Of a DNA stretch of 64,000 nt, positions 51,268 to 60,145 are shown in pieces. The translations under genes and the position numbers were made by a program. How positions within the stretch are numbered: position 1 is the first letter of the stretch; each line of letters starts with the position of its first letter. The DNA lies in assembly GCF_000422905.1 (NCBI RefSeq), contig NZ_AUGY01000013.1, positions 1-64,000 of the forward strand, in the 5' to 3' direction. The DNA is from Paenibacillus alginolyticus DSM 5050 = NBRC 15375. Its GTDB lineage: Bacteria > Bacillota > Bacilli > Paenibacillales > NBRC-103111. The notes beneath the pieces were generated by a model. The model worked only from the letters and a program-made list of their open reading frames with translations, was not told where the DNA came from and made no database searches.

Positions 51268-52581
51268 ATGCAAAAGGATAAGAGTAAGCAATTTGTTCAA
51301 CCAAGCAGAGCAATAGATGGCACAAGAAGCAATTATTTTGAAGAACGTGGAAGTGGAGCCGTCGAAGCTAAAGGTTCACAGAAGAAAGGCCGGCTAGATG
51401 CGCAAGCGATTCTTTTGCTCATCGTTCACACGCTATTTGGCAGTGCAAATGCCTTGTCCGGAACTTTCGTTGGTGTGTATTTGTGGAAGGCTAAAAATGA
51501 CTTCGCTTTAATTGGTTGGTTTACGTTGACGACTCATTTGACAATGGCGATTACCTTCTGGTTAGCAGGGAAATGGGTGAAGGAACACAATAAAATGAAC
51601 TGCTTACGGATCGGTGTTGCGGTTTCCGCGGGTTTTTATATGCTGGTATTGTGGCTTGGAGCAAGCAGCTTTCACTATTTTGTTTGGTTAGGTATGGTCC
51701 AGGGAATTTCAGCTGGCTTCTTCTGGGTTGCTTTTAATGTTGTTTATTTTGAAGTGACGGACCCCGATAATCGAGATCGGTTCAATGGCTGGGTTGGGCT
51801 ATTGGGTTCCGGCGCAGGCATTATCGCACCATGGATCTCCGGTTTACTAATTGTGAGTTTGGGAGATGTTGCTGGATATCGGTTAATTTTTTCAATCTCA
51901 TTGGGTATCTTTGTGCTAGGTGTGATTATCAGCTTCTTTTTGAAAAAAAGGAAATTACAAGGCAGCTACGAATGGTTGTTTCCTTTTCGTTGTTTAAGGC
52001 AAACTGAAACACCCTGGAAGCGCGTTTGCTTAGCCTTGGTATTTCAAGGAGTTCGAGAAGGGGTCTTTGGCTTCATGATTGCCCTCCTCGTCTACATAGC
52101 CACATCAAGTGAAGCGAGCTTAGGTAAGTTTGTACTGATTACTTCTGCGGTATCTCTAGTGAGTTTCTGGGCGGCGGGACGATTTATTAAACCGCGTTTT
52201 CGTAAGATCAGTATGCTGATTGGCGCTGCTATGATCGTGGTCGTTATTATTCCTTTTTTCTGGAAAATGGGGTACAGCACTTTACTTATTTTCGGCATAG
52301 GAGCTTCGCTCTTTTTTCCGATGTATTCGGTGCCTATGGTGTCGGCTGTATTCGATCTAATTGGTTCAAATGAAGCCAGTGCTAAGCAGCGGGAGGAGTA
52401 TGTTGTTCTTCGTGAGCTTTCACTCAATGTGGGGCGTGTGTGCGGTGTGCTCTTATTCATTTGTGTCATTTCGTGGAGTACGGCGCCACTTGTAATAAAC
52501 GTACTGTTATTAATCATTGGCAGCTCATCGCTGGTCAGCTGGTACTTTATGAAGAAGCAGTTAACTGTAATTAGAACTTGA
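51268..52581 (+). CDS. MFS transporter, 12-segment
   Basis: About 437 residues from ATG 51268 (GAGGAGG upstream). The first 45 residues are polar; membrane segments start at ILLLIVHTLFGSANALSGTFVGVYLW. Further features are GMVQGISAGFFWVAFNVVYFEVTDPDNRDRFNGWVGLLGSGAGIIAPWISGLL and a basic central loop (KKRKLQGSYEWLFPFRC). It resembles the uncharacterised YkuC/YfkF-type MFS of Firmicutes. Substrate unknown. The cysteine synthase gene follows after 68 bases. Confidence 0.82.
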   Translation: MQKDKSKQFVQPSRAIDGTRSNYFEERGSGAVEAKGSQKKGRLDAQAILLLIVHTLFGSANALSGTFVGVYLWKAKNDFALIGWFTLTTHLTMAITFWLAGKWVKEHNKMNCLRIGVAVSAGFYMLVLWLGASSFHYFVWLGMVQGISAGFFWVAFNVVYFEVTDPDNRDRFNGWVGLLGSGAGIIAPWISGLLIVSLGDVAGYRLIFSISLGIFVLGVIISFFLKKRKLQGSYEWLFPFRCLRQTETPWKRVCLALVFQGVREGVFGFMIALLVYIATSSEASLGKFVLITSAVSLVSFWAAGRFIKPRFRKISMLIGAAMIVVVIIPFFWKMGYSTLLIFGIGASLFFPMYSVPMVSAVFDLIGSNEASAKQREEYVVLRELSLNVGRVCGVLLFICVISWSTAPLVINVLLLIIGSSSLVSWYFMKKQLTVIRT

Positions 52582-52649
52582 CATTTTTCGTGCTTCCCGT
52601 TAAAGATGTGGGTATAGATTGTTTCATTGGGAAGAGGAGGGGGAAACCC

Positions 52650-53576
52650 TTGACACATAAAAAAATGGTGAATAGCATCACAGAGCTGATTGGTGATACA
52701 CCGGCTGTAAGGATTAACCGATTGGTAGGTCCAAATGATGCGGAGCTCTACGTAAAGCTTGAATACTTCAATCCAAGCGGCAGTGTAAAGGACCGGGCTG
52801 CGTTTAATTTAATCGAACAAGCGGAGAAAGATGGGCTGCTTAGTCCAGGTGCTACGATTATCGAGCCGACTAGCGGTAATACTGGCATTGGACTTGCTAT
52901 GAATGCGGCTGCCAGAGGCTACAAAGCCATTCTAATCATGCCGGACAACATGACCAAAGAACGGATTAATCTGCTCAAGGCCTATGGCGCAGAGGTCGTT
53001 CTCACTCCCGCCGTGCTGCGGATGCCTGGAGCGATCGAGAAAGCGAAGGAGCTGAGGGATCAGATACCAGGCAGCTATATCCCACAGCAGTTCGAGAATC
53101 CGGCGAATCCGAACATTCATCGGACGACAACAGCTCCTGAAATTCTGGAGCAAATGGACGGGCGTCTGGATGCATTCGTAGCAACCTCAGGTACGGGTGG
53201 AACGATCACCGGAACCGGTGAGGTGCTGAGGGAGAAGCTGCCGGATATTCAGATTTATGTGGTTGAGCCGAAGGGCTCACCGGTTCTGTCTGGCGGAAGC
53301 CCGGGTCCGCACAAACTCGTCGGTACGAGTCCAGGCTTCGTACCCGCTATTCTGAACACAAGCATTTACGATCAGATCGTGCAGGTGACGGATGAAGATG
53401 CGATCCGCACCATGAAAGATCTGGCCAGTAAGGAAGGCATTCTTGTAGGACCTTCAGCTGGAGCCTCGGTGTGGACAGGTTTGCAGGTTGCCAGTAAATT
53501 AGGAGCGGGCAAAAGAGTGCTCTGTATTGCTCCGGATACGGGCGAAAGATATCTGAGTATGGACATTTTTGATTAA
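52650..53576 (+). CDS. cysK: Cysteine synthase (O-acetylserine sulfhydrylase)
   Basis: 308 residues from TTG 52650 (GAGGAGGGGG 6 bases upstream). PLP Lys in NPSGSVKDRAAF (about 44), SGNTGIGLAMNAAARGY phosphate/substrate loop, TSGTGGTITGTGEVLRE PLP-phosphate loop, and GPSAGASVWTGLQVA near the C-terminus. Makes cysteine from O-acetylserine and sulfide; a cystathionine-beta-synthase-like role cannot be excluded. Ends before a strong terminator. Confidence 0.93.
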   Translation: MTHKKMVNSITELIGDTPAVRINRLVGPNDAELYVKLEYFNPSGSVKDRAAFNLIEQAEKDGLLSPGATIIEPTSGNTGIGLAMNAAARGYKAILIMPDNMTKERINLLKAYGAEVVLTPAVLRMPGAIEKAKELRDQIPGSYIPQQFENPANPNIHRTTTAPEILEQMDGRLDAFVATSGTGGTITGTGEVLREKLPDIQIYVVEPKGSPVLSGGSPGPHKLVGTSPGFVPAILNTSIYDQIVQVTDEDAIRTMKDLASKEGILVGPSAGASVWTGLQVASKLGAGKRVLCIAPDTGERYLSMDIFD

Positions 53577-53604
53577 ATTCATGAATAGGCTTTGTAAATA
53601 TATA

Positions 53605-53650
53605 GCGGCTCACCGGATCTAAAAGATCCGGACGGGCCGTTCTTCATTAT
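53605..53650 (+). terminator. Terminator of cysK
   Basis: CCGGATCT-AAA-AGATCCGG core, extended by GCGGC / GGCCGT, with a broken T-tract. Confidence 0.8.
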
Positions 53651-53679
53651 TTTTTAACATAAGAGTTGATAAAAGAATA

Positions 53680-53708
53680 TTGAATAAAAATTCATAATTG
53701 AGTATAAT
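53680..53708 (+). promoter_or_regulatory. Promoter of the 97-residue gene
   Basis: TTGAAT (53680-53685), 17 bases, TATAAT (53703-53708). Confidence 0.65.
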
Positions 53709-53748
53709 TATAAGTATAAGAAAGTTGGAAGCGAAAGGTGGAAATGCT

Positions 53749-54042
53749 GTGAAATTAGCTTATATTAATGCACTTCCTGAAAAAGATCAATTCCAGGAGT
53801 TTATACAGACATATACAGAAGAATGCATAACATTAGGAGCTCAAGCGATTGTGAATTGGAACGATTTCCAATCTGAGCACGTTATCTCGGTTTATGATGA
53901 GAATAAACTTGTCGGAATCGGTTGTATGGCGGGAGAATGTCATGTCCATGTGCGTCCTACGTATGAGCATCGTGAAATTGAATCTATGGTGAACAAATTG
54001 CTGCAAGCGGAATCTAAGCTTAGTTTGGTTCACGGACAATGA
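53749..54042 (+). CDS. Small GNAT-like protein, function unknown
   Basis: 97 residues from GTG 53749 (AAAGGTGG upstream). Reads LAYINALPEKDQFQEF, then a beta-rich centre ENKLVGIGCMAGECHVHVRPTYEHREIESMVNKLLQ that resembles beta4-beta5 and the following helix of N-acetyltransferases. The canonical acetyl-CoA loop (Q/R-x-x-G-x-G/A) is not clear, and it is short for a GNAT enzyme. Monocistronic, with its own promoter and terminator. Confidence 0.6.
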   Translation: MKLAYINALPEKDQFQEFIQTYTEECITLGAQAIVNWNDFQSEHVISVYDENKLVGIGCMAGECHVHVRPTYEHREIESMVNKLLQAESKLSLVHGQ

Positions 54043-54056
54043 TTATAGGCAGGCAG

Positions 54057-54087
54057 AGGCTACTCGGAGTTTCCGGTGGCCTTTTTC
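54057..54087 (+). terminator. Terminator of the GNAT-like gene
   Basis: AGGC..AC..CGGA / TCCG..GT..GCCT stem with five Ts. Confidence 0.7.
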
Positions 54088-54221
54088 TTATTTATGAGGT
54101 GGAAATTTCGGTTATACAAAAATATTCCGCTCTAAAACAAGCTCAGTAATTGAATTAGGACGGCAATTCATTGTAAGATTAAAGGATGAACGAATCAGAT
54201 TTCAGAAAGGTAGGTTTAACC

Positions 54222-54713
54222 ATGGATGCTTTGAAGCTAAAAATTCTCGAAATACTGAAGGAAGATGCCCGCAGGAGTGCGGACTTGATCGCCACTATGC
54301 TAGGAACGGCGGAGGCCGAGGTGGCGCGAGCGATAAGCGAGATGGAAGCGGATAAGGTCATCGTCAAATACGCGACAGTAGTTAACTGGAGCAAAGTGGA
54401 TGACGAAAAGGTTACCGCCCTGATTGAAGTGCAAATTACGCCGGAACGCGGACACGGGTTTGATGCTATCGCGGAACGGATCTATTTATATCCAGAAGTC
54501 AAATCGGTTTATCTCATGTCTGGCGCCTATGATTTACTTGTGGAAATTGAGGGCAGTTCCCTCAAACAAGTCGCTTCTTTCGTGTCTAACAAGCTTTCAC
54601 CGATCGATCGCGTACTTTCAACAAAGACGAATTTTATATTAAAAAAATACAAACAAGACGGCATTATATTCGAGGATCAGGAAGACGATCACCGAATGCT
54701 CGTTTCGCCGTAA
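54222..54713 (+). CDS. Lrp/AsnC-family regulator (AlaR-like)
   Basis: 163 residues from ATG 54222 (AAAGGTAGG upstream). N-terminal HTH (DALKLKILEILKEDARRSADLIATMLGTAEAEVARAISEMEADKVI) and C-terminal RAM ligand domain (VTALIEVQITPERGHGFDAIAERIYLYPEVKSVYLMSGAYDLLVEIEG). It stands 15 bases before an aminotransferase, as in the yugG-yugH (alaR-alaT) pair of Bacillus, where the Lrp protein activates alanine synthesis. A similar local control is likely. Confidence 0.87.
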   Translation: MDALKLKILEILKEDARRSADLIATMLGTAEAEVARAISEMEADKVIVKYATVVNWSKVDDEKVTALIEVQITPERGHGFDAIAERIYLYPEVKSVYLMSGAYDLLVEIEGSSLKQVASFVSNKLSPIDRVLSTKTNFILKKYKQDGIIFEDQEDDHRMLVSP

Positions 54714-54728
54714 AGAAGAGGGAACGCC

Positions 54729-55934
54729 ATGATCAAAGATGAGATAACGATCCAGCAGAACAAAGTCAAATCGATGCAGGACTACCTCGCTCCTGCCGTA
54801 CGTGAAATGAAGCCTTCAGGTATTCGGAAGTTTTTTGATTTGGTGAGCAACAGCAAGGAAGATATTATTTCTCTTGGTGTAGGGGAACCGGATTTCTCAA
54901 CACCTTGGCATGTCCGTGAAGCGGCTGTGCATTCCTTGGAACGCGGTAGAACGAAATACACGCCAAATTCAGGTATTCCTGAGCTTCGTGAAGCGATTGC
55001 CGATTACCTTCATACGTCCTTTAAAGTGAAATATGAGCCATCGAATGAAGTCCTTGTAACGGTTGGCGGCAGTGAAGCGATTGACTTAGCTCTCCGAGCT
55101 TTAATAACGCCTGGCGACGAGATTCTTATACCTGAGCCTTGTTATATTTCGTATTCTCCAATTACGAGTATAAGCGGCGGCGTAGCTGTTGGGATCGAGA
55201 CCTTCGCGAAGGACCAGTTTAAGCTGACAGAGAAAGCTCTTCGCGATGCGATTACACCACGCTCCAAAATATTAATTCTCTGCTATCCTAGCAATCCAAC
55301 AGGCGGCATTATGACCTATGAGGATTGGCTGCCGATTGCCAAAGTCATTGAAGAGAACGATCTTATTGTTATTTCCGATGAAATATATGCAGAGTTGACT
55401 TATGGTCAGAAGCACGTGAGCTTCGCGGCTATTCCTGGCATGAAAGATCGGACAATTTTGGTTAGCGGGTTCTCCAAAGCTTTTGCCATGACAGGCTGGC
55501 GGATGGGATATGCTTGCGGTCACCATGAGCTTATTTCGGCGATGACCAAAATTCATCAATACACGGTGATGTGCGCACCGGTGATGGGTCAAGTTGCTGC
55601 TCACGAGGCGTTGACGAACGGCTTGGAAGAGAAAGATCGGATGATCGAGTCTTATAACCAACGCAGACGTTTGATTGTAAAAGGGTTCCGAGATATTGGT
55701 CTCGAATGCCATGAGCCGCAAGGTGCTTTCTATGCATTTCCAAGTATTGTCGCAACAGGATTAACCTCAGAAGAGTTTGCGCAGCGGTTATTATTTGAGT
55801 CAAAGGTTGCTGCCGTGCCTGGAGATGTGTTTGGTTTAGGCGGAGAAGGCTTCCTTCGCTGTTCATATGCCTATAGTGTTTCTCAACTAAATGAAGCATT
55901 AGAGAGAATTGGTAATTTTATGAGAAAATTGTAA
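54729..55934 (+). CDS. Class I/II aminotransferase (alanine aminotransferase/PatA-like)
   Basis: 401 residues. PLP Lys in GFSKAFAMTGWRMGY (about residue 250), with supporting SLGVGEPDFSTP, YTPNSGIPELREAIADYL, CYPSNPTGG (PLP-ring Asn region) and VISDEIYAELTYG. Belongs to the aspartate-aminotransferase subgroup that includes AlaT and PatA. The preceding Lrp-type gene favours alanine or a related amino acid as substrate. GAGGGAACGCC lies upstream. Confidence 0.9.
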   Translation: MIKDEITIQQNKVKSMQDYLAPAVREMKPSGIRKFFDLVSNSKEDIISLGVGEPDFSTPWHVREAAVHSLERGRTKYTPNSGIPELREAIADYLHTSFKVKYEPSNEVLVTVGGSEAIDLALRALITPGDEILIPEPCYISYSPITSISGGVAVGIETFAKDQFKLTEKALRDAITPRSKILILCYPSNPTGGIMTYEDWLPIAKVIEENDLIVISDEIYAELTYGQKHVSFAAIPGMKDRTILVSGFSKAFAMTGWRMGYACGHHELISAMTKIHQYTVMCAPVMGQVAAHEALTNGLEEKDRMIESYNQRRRLIVKGFRDIGLECHEPQGAFYAFPSIVATGLTSEEFAQRLLFESKVAAVPGDVFGLGGEGFLRCSYAYSVSQLNEALERIGNFMRKL

Positions 55935-56002
55935 TCTATAACGTAAATAAATATGTTCATTATTGATGAAAACTGGTATTCTTGTAGTAAGGAGGGATGA
56001 GC

Positions 56003-56269
56003 ATGGCTTTTATGGAATATCAACTATCAACCTATCAAAAACATTTTCAAATTCGTGAACAGGATTTCGGACAACGTTGGTTGACCAAGCGTGCGAAGAA
56101 GCAAAACTCCCTTACCTTATTAGAAGAAGAGATTCATTCTCTGCGACGCAGGTTAGAACAGATGGTTTTTGACGGGGAAGAAATGACATCGGAATCCGTC
56201 GTTGAATTGAGTACAATCCTAGACCAAAAAATAAATGAATATATGCACAATGGGAAAAAAAGTCGGTGA
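56003..56269 (+). CDS. Spo0E-family aspartyl-phosphate phosphatase
   Basis: 88 residues from ATG 56003 (GGAGGG 6 bases upstream; ATG 55997 is too close). The C-terminal helical pair LLEEEIHSLRRRLEQMV and SVVELSTILDQKINEYM carries the S-x-x-L-D signature of Spo0E-type phosphatases, which dephosphorylate Spo0A~P and delay sporulation. The N-terminal ~35 residues are an extra basic stretch. Indicates a spore-forming host. Confidence 0.8.
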   Translation: MAFMEYQLSTYQKHFQIREQDFGQRWLTKRAKKQNSLTLLEEEIHSLRRRLEQMVFDGEEMTSESVVELSTILDQKINEYMHNGKKSR

Positions 56270-56283
56270 AAACCGACTTTTCT
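56257..56283 (+). terminator. Terminator overlapping the end of the Spo0E-like gene
   Basis: AAAGTCGGT-GAAA-ACCGACTTT stem; the stop codon lies inside the loop region. Confidence 0.75.
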
Positions 56284-56330
56284 CACGACTATCGATGGAT
56301 TCAGATAACAAACGGAGGTACGCTCACAAC

Positions 56331-56858
56331 ATGAAAGTGAAATGGCTGTTGGTTATGATGATGGGTCTTATGGTGATGCTTACGGGTTGCGGCGGGCCGA
56401 AGCCGGATGTATCGATATTTATTATGGGCGCTAATGGTTTTCCAAGTGAAGCGGGGGACAAGCTGGAGAGTTCATTGAAATCCAAGGTTGGCGAGGTTCC
56501 TACAGTCAAAGTCAATACATCCCCTATATTTTCGTTGGAAAAAATGATTGTGGAACTGGCAGCAGGAGGCAACGGCATCTTCATTCTTGCTGAAGATCAA
56601 TTCAAATCACTAAGTAATCAAGCGGGTTTCGTTTCTTTGGATGATACGATCAAACCAGAAGATTATCCGGATGGCGTTATTCAAATAGCGGAAGAGGGCA
56701 AGCCTGCTGAAAAACATCTTTATGGTATTCCGCTTGCAGGAAACAAATGGATGAAAGAGCAAGGTTTTGAAGGGAAAGGCTTGGTAGCTTTTATTCCTCA
56801 AAATGCTCCGAAGATGAATGAGTCGAAGCAAGTGCTCAAAATAATTGCACAAAAGTAA
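56331..56858 (+). CDS. Lipoprotein of unknown function
   Basis: 175 residues from ATG 56331 (CGGAGGT upstream). Signal peptide with lipobox LTGC (Cys 19). The mature part PKPDVSIFIMGANGFPSEAGDKLESSLKSKV has alternating strands and helices like a small alpha/beta binding domain, and later ..EKMIVELAAGGNGIFILAEDQFKSL. No enzyme motif. The cobalamin transcript promoter overlaps its 3' end, but a functional link is not shown. Confidence 0.8.
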   Translation: MKVKWLLVMMMGLMVMLTGCGGPKPDVSIFIMGANGFPSEAGDKLESSLKSKVGEVPTVKVNTSPIFSLEKMIVELAAGGNGIFILAEDQFKSLSNQAGFVSLDDTIKPEDYPDGVIQIAEEGKPAEKHLYGIPLAGNKWMKEQGFEGKGLVAFIPQNAPKMNESKQVLKIIAQK

Positions 56859-56873
56859 CAAGAAGTCTATAAT
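56845..56873 (+). promoter_or_regulatory. Promoter of the cobalamin operon
   Basis: TTGCAC (56845-56850), 17 bases, TATAAT (56868-56873), starting inside the end of the lipoprotein gene and leading straight into the riboswitch. Confidence 0.7.
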
Positions 56874-56897
56874 CGACAAATAGATTGATAGTAAAAT

Positions 56898-57031
56898 ATG
56901 CAGCCACAGGTGCTGGTAAGCTCATAGAGATTGCCACTTAAAAGGGAAGCCGGTTAAAGTCCGGCGCGGTCCCGCCACTGTAATCCAGGCATGAATTGCC
57001 GGGAGAGTCAGGATACCTGCCTATGGTGCCG
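56898..57031 (+). ncRNA. Cobalamin riboswitch
   Basis: Conserved elements in order: ACAGGTGCT at the 5' side, AAGGGAAGCCGGTTAAAGTC, CGGTCCCGCCACTGTAA, and the B12-box-like AGTCAGGATACCTGCC (about 57005-57020). A terminator follows at 57112. Binding of adenosylcobalamin is expected to switch off the btuFCD-cob genes downstream. Confidence 0.95.
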
Positions 57032-57111
57032 TTTACGACATCCTTCGAGGAAAAGGATCGCGTTAAATCAGGAAGCAACCGTAAGGGTTGCTGAGCGCCG
57101 CGATTTATCGT

Positions 57112-57146
57112 CCCCTTTGTTCCTTTGAGAACAAAGGGGCTTTTTT
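57112..57146 (+). terminator. Riboswitch-controlled terminator
   Basis: Perfect CCCCTTTGTT / AACAAAGGGG stem with six Ts; the expression platform of the riboswitch. An AGCAACC/GGTTGCT hairpin (57074-57092) lies between. Confidence 0.88.
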
Positions 57147-57195
57147 GTTAGTTGATAAGAAAGTATAAGTTTTATACTTTTGCTCCACATCAACC

Positions 57196-57250
57196 TTGAC
57201 AAACGCGCTCGTCTCTGAGAGACGGCGCAGCCGTTTATCCTTGGGGTCAA
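57196..57250 (+). promoter_or_regulatory. Long stem-loop just before btuF
   Basis: Nested arms TTGACAAACG..CGTTT..GTCAA enclose CGTCTCT-G-AGAGACG (57210-57224). It ends 35 bases before the btuF start. Possible second control element or RNA-stability structure. Confidence 0.5.
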
Positions 57251-57284
57251 TCGAAATAAATTGTTCAGAGAGAGGGTTTACCAG

Positions 57285-58301
57285 ATGAAAAGGAATTCAG
57301 TAAAAAATGCATTTATTCTTACAGTAGCGCTAGCAACAGCAATGAGTCTCGCAGCTTGCGGTAAAAAGGAAACGGAAATCTCTAATCCGTCCAAGCTTGG
57401 CGGGGAGGGGACGAAAGCCCCTGCTGCAACGGCGGCACCAACAACAGCAGCAGCCAAGAAGACGGTTTATCCTTTGAAAATAAAGGATGCTACGGGCAAG
57501 GAGTTTACATTTGATAAAGCGCCTGAACGTATTGCTTCTGTGTCCCCGGCTGAGACTGAAGCCCTTTTTGCAATTGGACTTGAAGCTAATATTGTTGGTG
57601 TATCTGATTATGATGATTATCCAGAAGCCGCGAAAACGAAGCCAAAGCTTGGCAGCATAACGAAGCCTAACCAAGAAGCGGTTATCGCAGCAAACGCTAA
57701 TGTCGTTTTTACGGGGGTTTCGATGAATCCCGATACGGTAGAAAAGCTGCGAGCTTTGAATATCAACTTGTTTAAAGTGGAGCCTAAAACAGTGGATGAT
57801 GCCATTGCGAATATTCAAACGTACGGAATAATTACGGATCATCAGGAGCAAGCGGAAAAAGTGGTTGCTAAAATGAAAGCGGACCGTCAAAAGGTTGTTA
57901 ATGCAGTGAAAGACGTGAAGCAAGAGAACAAGAAAAAGGTATACATTGAATTTGCCCCGGGATGGACAGTGGGCAGTGGCGAGTTTATGGATGAATTGAT
58001 CAAGATTTCTGGCGGTGTTAACGTTGCAGGGGACAAAAATGGCTGGTATCAAATCAGTGAAGAGAAAATCATTCAACAAAACCCAAGTGTAATTCTGTTC
58101 GCTAATGGGGTTGTCGATAGTAAAAGTAAGAAACCACTAGATGAAATTATCCGTACAAGAAGCGGTTGGGATGCCATTGATGCCGTGAAGAACAAGCAGG
58201 TGGTTGGCCTCGACCAAAACATGCTTAGCCGTCCAGGCCCAAGATTGACCGACGGGTTGCTTGAAATGGCGAAAGGCATTTATCCTGAACTGGTGAAATA
58301 A
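57285..58301 (+). CDS. btuF: Cobalamin ABC transporter substrate-binding lipoprotein
   Basis: 338 residues from ATG 57285 (GAGAGAGGG upstream). Lipobox LAAC (about Cys 25), Ala/Thr linker, then a helical-backbone binding fold (PERIASVSPAETEALFAIGLEANIVGVSDYDDYPEAAKTKPKLGS), typical of B12 or siderophore binders. The cobalamin riboswitch and adjacent cob genes identify the ligand as corrinoid (B12 or cobinamide). Confidence 0.9.
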   Translation: MKRNSVKNAFILTVALATAMSLAACGKKETEISNPSKLGGEGTKAPAATAAPTTAAAKKTVYPLKIKDATGKEFTFDKAPERIASVSPAETEALFAIGLEANIVGVSDYDDYPEAAKTKPKLGSITKPNQEAVIAANANVVFTGVSMNPDTVEKLRALNINLFKVEPKTVDDAIANIQTYGIITDHQEQAEKVVAKMKADRQKVVNAVKDVKQENKKKVYIEFAPGWTVGSGEFMDELIKISGGVNVAGDKNGWYQISEEKIIQQNPSVILFANGVVDSKSKKPLDEIIRTRSGWDAIDAVKNKQVVGLDQNMLSRPGPRLTDGLLEMAKGIYPELVK

Positions 58302-58302
58302 A

Positions 58303-59340
58303 ATGAAAAGAAAATTAATGCTATGGGGAGGAGTAGGGGTTATACTCCTTCTTCTTTCTATTGTGGCGAGCTTGTCGCTGGGTACCGCAAATCTCCCGGT
58401 TCTGCAAATTGCAAGTATTCTCGCCAAGCATATCCCTTGGCTGGGAGATCACATCCATGCAACCTGGCCGCAGTCTTCAGAACAAATCATCAATAAAGTG
58501 CGATTTCCCCGTGTATTATTAGGGATTCTTGTAGGGGCTTCACTTTCAATCGCAGGGGCAGCCTTTCAAGGTGTGCTGCGCAATCCACTTGCGGATCCTT
58601 ATGCACTCGGTGTGTCCTCGGGGGCTTCTGTAGGAGCCGCATTTTTAATCTATTTCGGACTGCAAGTAGCGTGGTTTGGGCAATGGTCGATTCCAATTGT
58701 TGCCTTCGTAACAGGACTTATTTCTTTATTTCTGGTTCTTAAGCTTGCGCAGATCGAAGGGAAGCTGAAGATGGAGACGCTTATTTTATCAGGCGTGGTC
58801 ATGCAGGCATTTCTAGGGGCAATCGTATCCTTCATGGTGTCAATTTCCAAACAAGTCATTAATGAAATCATTTTCTGGCTAATGGGCAGCTTGGCTATGC
58901 GAGGTTGGTCGTATACGTATATCATTTCCCCCTATTTAATAATCGGTTTTATCGTGCTGCTTAGCTATGCAAGGTCGTTAAATTTACTGTCTTTGGGCGA
59001 GCGGCAGGCGTCACATCTTGGTGTGAATGTAGAGCGTACGAAGCTGATTGTGCTTATTGTGGCCACTTTCCTTACTGCTGCTGCGGTATCGGTTGCTGGT
59101 GTAATCGGCTTTGTAGGGCTCATCGTGCCGCATTTAGTGCGACTTTTGGTAGGTCCGGATTATCGGTTGATTATTCCATTGTCCGCAATTGGAGGAGGCA
59201 TTTATGTCCTCTGGGCAGATACACTTGCTCGTACCCTGCTGAGTCCAACTGAAATACCACTTGGGGTCATTACAGCATTTCTGGGCGCGCCATTTTTTGC
59301 TTATTTGCTCCATAAGGATAAGAAAACGTTAAGAGGTTGA
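58303..59340 (+). CDS. btuC: Cobalamin ABC transporter permease (FecCD/BtuC family)
   Basis: 345 residues, about nine to ten membrane segments. Family signatures are RFPRVLLGILVGASLSIAGAAFQGVLRNPLADPYALGVSSGASVGA and GVIGFVGLIVPHLVRLLVGPDYR, the latter being the ATPase-docking loop. Starts one base after btuF and overlaps the btuD reading frame region, so expression is tightly linked. Confidence 0.93.
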   Translation: MKRKLMLWGGVGVILLLLSIVASLSLGTANLPVLQIASILAKHIPWLGDHIHATWPQSSEQIINKVRFPRVLLGILVGASLSIAGAAFQGVLRNPLADPYALGVSSGASVGAAFLIYFGLQVAWFGQWSIPIVAFVTGLISLFLVLKLAQIEGKLKMETLILSGVVMQAFLGAIVSFMVSISKQVINEIIFWLMGSLAMRGWSYTYIISPYLIIGFIVLLSYARSLNLLSLGERQASHLGVNVERTKLIVLIVATFLTAAAVSVAGVIGFVGLIVPHLVRLLVGPDYRLIIPLSAIGGGIYVLWADTLARTLLSPTEIPLGVITAFLGAPFFAYLLHKDKKTLRG

Positions 59341-59345
59341 TCGAG

Positions 59346-60122
59346 ATGATTAAAGTGGAGAACCTTTCCCAGAGCTTTAGGGAACAGCAAGTGCTGGAGG
59401 GCATCAGCTTTGAGATCAAGCAGGGTGAATTTTTTGGCATAATTGGGCCAAACGGCAGCGGTAAGTCGACGCTGCTCCGTCTATTATCAGGGATTGATCC
59501 TGTTAAAACCGGACGTGTTGACCTGGGTGGCCGTTTAGTATCCTCCTATTCGCGAAAAGAACTGGCTAAATGGCTTGCTGTTCTCCAGCAGGATGCGCTG
59601 CCTCCAGTTGGCTTTACGGTCCGTGAAGTGGTGGAAATGGGCCGATATCCTTTTCAGAATTGGCTTGGTGAGGAGCCGGCTGATGCCGAAGGTTTAATTG
59701 ATGGGATTGTCCGGAAGCTGCACTTGGAACCGCTGATAGATCGAACAATCGAGCGTCTTAGCGGCGGTGAACGGCAGCGTGTTTCTCTTGCTAAAGTGAT
59801 GGCGCAGCAGCCGCGGCTGCTTATGTTGGATGAACCAACAACGTTCTTGGATATCGGATATCAAGTACAGATGATGGATTATATCAAGGAATGGCAGCGA
59901 GAATCCGAGTTGACGGTTGTAGCTGTCCTGCATGACTTGAATTTGGCTGCGCAGTACTGCACGCGATTAATGGTTGTACATAATGGCAAGCTTGCAGCGA
60001 TAGGAACACCTGATGAAATCATTACTAGCGGATTAATCAGCGAAGTGTATGGAACAGAACCGATTGTCCTGCAGCACCCCGTTAACGATGCGCCGCAAAT
60101 TTTATTACAGCCCGGAAAATAG
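59346..60122 (+). CDS. btuD: Cobalamin ABC transporter ATPase
   Basis: About 258 residues from ATG 59346 (AAGAGG upstream; TTG 59337 overlaps the btuC stop). Walker A GPNGSGKST, signature LSGGERQRVSLAKVMAQQP, Walker B LLMLDEPTTFLDI and the switch His in AVLHDLNLAAQYC. Powers corrinoid uptake through BtuC. Confidence 0.93.
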   Translation: MIKVENLSQSFREQQVLEGISFEIKQGEFFGIIGPNGSGKSTLLRLLSGIDPVKTGRVDLGGRLVSSYSRKELAKWLAVLQQDALPPVGFTVREVVEMGRYPFQNWLGEEPADAEGLIDGIVRKLHLEPLIDRTIERLSGGERQRVSLAKVMAQQPRLLMLDEPTTFLDIGYQVQMMDYIKEWQRESELTVVAVLHDLNLAAQYCTRLMVVHNGKLAAIGTPDEIITSGLISEVYGTEPIVLQHPVNDAPQILLQPGK

Positions 60123-60145
60123 TTGAGCTATCGGAGGACACAATC

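Noticed and set aside
52092..52658. Leftward 188-codon frame opposite the MFS and cysK start
   Set aside because: No family pattern or binding site; shadows the membrane protein coding region.
57330..58079. Leftward 249-codon frame opposite btuF
   Set aside because: Composition rich in Leu, Arg, Asn and Cys without domain pattern; it lies entirely opposite a confident lipoprotein gene.
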